A DNA stretch of 8,317 bases from Bacillota bacterium (GTDB taxonomy: Bacteria; Bacillota; Clostridia; Acetivibrionales; DSM-1351): positions 1 through 8,317 of the forward strand of contig JAEZIV010000155.1 of NCBI GenBank assembly GCA_023436515.1, in the 5' to 3' direction. This document shows, in pieces, positions 6,140-8,317 of this stretch (the first letter of the stretch is position 1; each line of letters begins with the position of its first letter). The notes under the pieces are model-generated. The model made no database searches. It saw nothing but the letters and a program-made list of their open reading frames with translations, and was not told the DNA's origin. The position numbers were made by a program, and so were the translations under genes.

Positions 6140-7708
6140 ATGTATAAAATGCTTCGTAAAAAGAAACTTGAGGAGAAGGCCAAAAAACAAAATTCTCAAA
6201 ACGGTGATTCTGATTCGCAGAATATCAAAAAGCTGGCGATTTCATTAGATGAGAATATTCAGCTGTTTAAAAAGTTATTCTCTAATGATCAAACCCTGAT
6301 GTACAGAACATTTCAAAACAAGCAGCTTGCAGCGGCAAAATGCTGTATTTTATACTTTGATGGAATGGTCAATACTGAAATAATTAATGAGAATATTATT
6401 CAGTCCATACTTAATGCAGATCTTACCAAGGATATTTCAGACCTTAACCTGTTGGAGGAGCTAAGATACAAGGTTATTGTAGCTAATAATGTAGAGCTGT
6501 CAGATGACCTTGACCAAATAGCAGTTTCCATGTTTAGCGGTGACACAGTGCTTGTAGTAGATAAGTATGACAAGGCAATCATTATAAATACCAAAGGCTG
6601 GCAAACCAGATCTGTTTCCGAGCCTGAGTCTGCTAAGGTTGTTAGGGGTCCCAGAGAGGGCTTTACCGAATCGATTATGATTAATATCTCGCTAGTCAGG
6701 CGAAGAGTAAAAAGTCGGGAGCTGAAATTCAAATTTCGGGAGATAGGAGAAAGAACCCGAACTAAAACTTGTATTTGCTATATAGACGATATTGTCTCAA
6801 AAGATATCCTAAAGGAGCTGGAAGGAAGGCTGGATGAGATCAATATTGACGGTATCTTGGATTCGGGCTATATTCAGGAATTAATAAGGGATGCTCCATT
6901 CTCGCCCTTCGAGACTGTAGGCTATACCGAAAGGCCTGATGTTGTTGCAGGTAAAATACTGGAAGGACGAATAGCAATTTTTGTTGACAACAGTCCCATT
7001 GTATTAACCGTACCCTTTGTGCTTGCAGAATCAATTCAATCCAACGAGGATTATTATAATAACTATATCTTTTCTTCAATCAATAGGATGTTCAGGGCAA
7101 TGTCACTGATCATGGCAGTGAGTGTACCAGCAGTGTTTACTGCAATAGTAACCTTTCATCAGGAAATGCTTCCTACACCACTGCTCCTTAGTATATCTGC
7201 ATCAAGACAGGGTGTTCCCATACCAACAATAGTCAGTATATTTATTATGCTGATAATTTTTGATATTTTAAGGGAAGTTGGTACACGAATGCCGGTTCCT
7301 ATCGGACAGGCCGTAAATATTGTGGGGACACTTGTATTGGGTCAGGCAGCTGTTGAGGCCAAGCTTGTAAGCGCGCCCATTGTAATTATTACTGCGCTTA
7401 CAGGAATAGTGACCCTGATGAATGTAAACCTGATAGGATCTACAATAGTGGTCAGATTTTCATTATTATTTGCAGTCTTCTTTTTAGGGATTTATGGATT
7501 TATATTCGGGTTTATTGCCTATACTTTGCATTTGATGAGTCTAAGGTCCTTTGGAGTGCCTTACTGTCTTAACATAGCATCTGTTAAAAATCATAATGGT
7601 CAAGATATCTTTGTCAGAGCTCCATGGTGGACTATGACCTTGCGGCCCAAAATAATAGCAGCCAGAAACCTGGTACGTAAAACTACCAAAAAGAAGGACG
7701 GGAGGTAG
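6140..7708 (+). CDS. GerA-family spore germinant receptor subunit A
   Basis: This 522-aa protein is the A subunit of a nutrient germinant receptor (GerAA/GerBA/GerKA family), which acts in the spore inner membrane with B and C subunits to sense small molecules and start germination. After a short, very basic N-terminus (MYKMLRKKK) comes a hydrophilic domain of about 250 residues with the family motif VRGPREGFTESI (169-180) and NISLVRRRVKS. Hydrophobic segments follow near 281-300, 321-340, 360-377, 411-428 and 441-464, with GTRMPVPIGQAVNIVG (381-396) and the C-terminal SFGVPY and RAPWW motifs (470-497). The length is normal for the family. The alternative start ATG 6128 would add four residues (MEII). 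A gerC-type gene starts 4 nt after the stop, so the two are co-transcribed. Family operons are usually expressed in the forespore under sigma-G; I could not find a convincing sigma-G promoter here. The germinant cannot be predicted from sequence. Confidence 0.93.
   Translation: MYKMLRKKKLEEKAKKQNSQNGDSDSQNIKKLAISLDENIQLFKKLFSNDQTLMYRTFQNKQLAAAKCCILYFDGMVNTEIINENIIQSILNADLTKDISDLNLLEELRYKVIVANNVELSDDLDQIAVSMFSGDTVLVVDKYDKAIIINTKGWQTRSVSEPESAKVVRGPREGFTESIMINISLVRRRVKSRELKFKFREIGERTRTKTCICYIDDIVSKDILKELEGRLDEINIDGILDSGYIQELIRDAPFSPFETVGYTERPDVVAGKILEGRIAIFVDNSPIVLTVPFVLAESIQSNEDYYNNYIFSSINRMFRAMSLIMAVSVPAVFTAIVTFHQEMLPTPLLLSISASRQGVPIPTIVSIFIMLIIFDILREVGTRMPVPIGQAVNIVGTLVLGQAAVEAKLVSAPIVIITALTGIVTLMNVNLIGSTIVVRFSLLFAVFFLGIYGFIFGFIAYTLHLMSLRSFGVPYCLNIASVKNHNGQDIFVRAPWWTMTLRPKIIAARNLVRKTTKKKDGR
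7700..7705 (+). promoter_or_regulatory. Ribosome binding site of the gerC-type gene
   Basis: GGGAGG lies 7 nt before ATG 7713 and overlaps the last codons of the upstream gene (stop 7706-7708), which suggests translational coupling within the germination operon. Confidence 0.75.
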
Positions 7709-7712
7709 TTTT

Positions 7713-8317
7713 ATGTGGAAAACAAAGACTATCCTTTTTTTTATCATCCTTTTGTGTATGGGAACTCTTACAGGTTGTTGGAACTACAAGGAAGTAGAGA
7801 GCTTGGCGATTGTGGCGGGAGCAGCAGTTGATAAGGGAGATAACAGTAGATACAGATTAACGGTTGAGATAGTAAAAATTACAGGGGGGAGGGATTCAAA
7901 ACCGGAATCAATGATAGTAACCACCGAAGGTAATTCAATGTTTGACTGCGCACGAAACGCTATTTCAATAACTGGTAAAAGGCTATATTGGAGTCATAAT
8001 AAATTTCTTATTGTAAGTAAAGATATAGCCAAGGATGGAGTTGTTGACATGATAGATTGGTTCAATCGTAATGCTGAAACAAGGACAAATATTCACCTTT
8101 TTATTTCAACTGAGAAGACGGCAGCTGAGATTTTTAGCGGAGAACAGATAACCGAAGCAATTCGAGCATTTGAGCTGGATAATATGTTAAAGAACGAGGA
8201 TTATCTTTCAAAGGCACCAATGTCGGAAATAGAGACCTTTGGGAATAATATGAGGGGGCAGGGTATAAGTGCAAGTGCTGCAACAATAAAAATGAAGGCT
8301 ACAGAAAAGGATAAAAC
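7713..8317 (+). CDS. Ger(x)C-family spore germination lipoprotein, N-terminal part (3' end outside window)
   Basis: The frame stays open to the right edge, showing 201 codons of a family usually about 370-400 aa long. The N-terminus is a lipoprotein signal: MWKTKT, a hydrophobic stretch (ILFFIILLCMGTL) and the lipobox LTGC at residues 19-22, so Cys22 should be diacylglycerated after signal peptidase II cleavage. The next residues, WNYKEVESLAIVAGAAVDKG, are typical of GerC-type C subunits (W-[ND]-x-[KR]-E-[IV]-[ED]-x-L). RLYWSHNKFLIVSKDIAKDG (about 90-109) and the ETRTNIHLFIS stretch that follows also match the family. The mature protein is expected on the outer face of the spore inner membrane, as part of the receptor with the gerA-type protein encoded 4 nt upstream. 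ATG 7713 has a strong GGGAGG at 7-nt spacing. No GerB-type permease subunit is visible; it may lie beyond the edge. Confidence 0.92.
   Translation, partial: MWKTKTILFFIILLCMGTLTGCWNYKEVESLAIVAGAAVDKGDNSRYRLTVEIVKITGGRDSKPESMIVTTEGNSMFDCARNAISITGKRLYWSHNKFLIVSKDIAKDGVVDMIDWFNRNAETRTNIHLFISTEKTAAEIFSGEQITEAIRAFELDNMLKNEDYLSKAPMSEIETFGNNMRGQGISASAATIKMKATEKDK

Noticed and set aside
6400..7079. Two - strand open frames (6400-6732 and 6840-7079)
   Set aside because: Both are antisense to the well-conserved GerA-family coding sequence.
7541..7747. 68-codon - strand open frame over the gerA/gerC junction
   Set aside because: It is antisense to the conserved C-terminus of GerA and the GerC signal peptide.

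Overview
The window looks like chromosomal DNA from an endospore-forming Clostridia-class Firmicute. The DNA is AT-rich (by eye under 40% GC). Genes have strong GGAG-type ribosome binding sites, and the right end carries a spore-germinant receptor locus (gerA-type followed by gerC-type). A Clostridium/Ruminiclostridium-like host is an inference from this gene content, not a sequence match.

Layout, left to right. (1) The C-terminal 267 codons of a MepA-like MATE multidrug efflux protein enter from the left edge on the + strand, with a rho-independent terminator about 120 nt after the stop. (2) A gap of about 430 nt without a convincing gene carries a possible extended -10 promoter. Overlapping its -35 region is a near-palindromic CGAAC-N4-GTTTG site resembling the Gram-positive LexA/SOS box. 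(3) Two ABC half-transporters (634 and 605 aa) overlap by 4 nt (ATGA) and almost certainly form a heterodimeric exporter. Both have complete nucleotide-binding motifs. (4) A strong stem-loop that can serve both strands separates them from a convergent EamA/DMT-type permease on the - strand. That permease is two closely similar half-proteins fused head to tail. (5) A divergent intergenic region of about 200 nt leads into a GerA-family receptor subunit and, 4 nt after its stop, a GerC-family lipoprotein cut by the right edge.

The transport genes share no obvious substrate. MATE, the ABC pair and the EamA protein are three separate transcription units, each a membrane transporter of unknown cargo. 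The two Ger genes form an operon acting at the spore inner membrane; the third usual subunit (GerB type) is not in the window and may lie downstream. I see no CRISPR array, tRNA, rRNA, insertion sequence or phage module. The items most worth a second look are the LexA-like box in front of the ABC operon and the high similarity of the two EamA halves. No wholly new system is evident.
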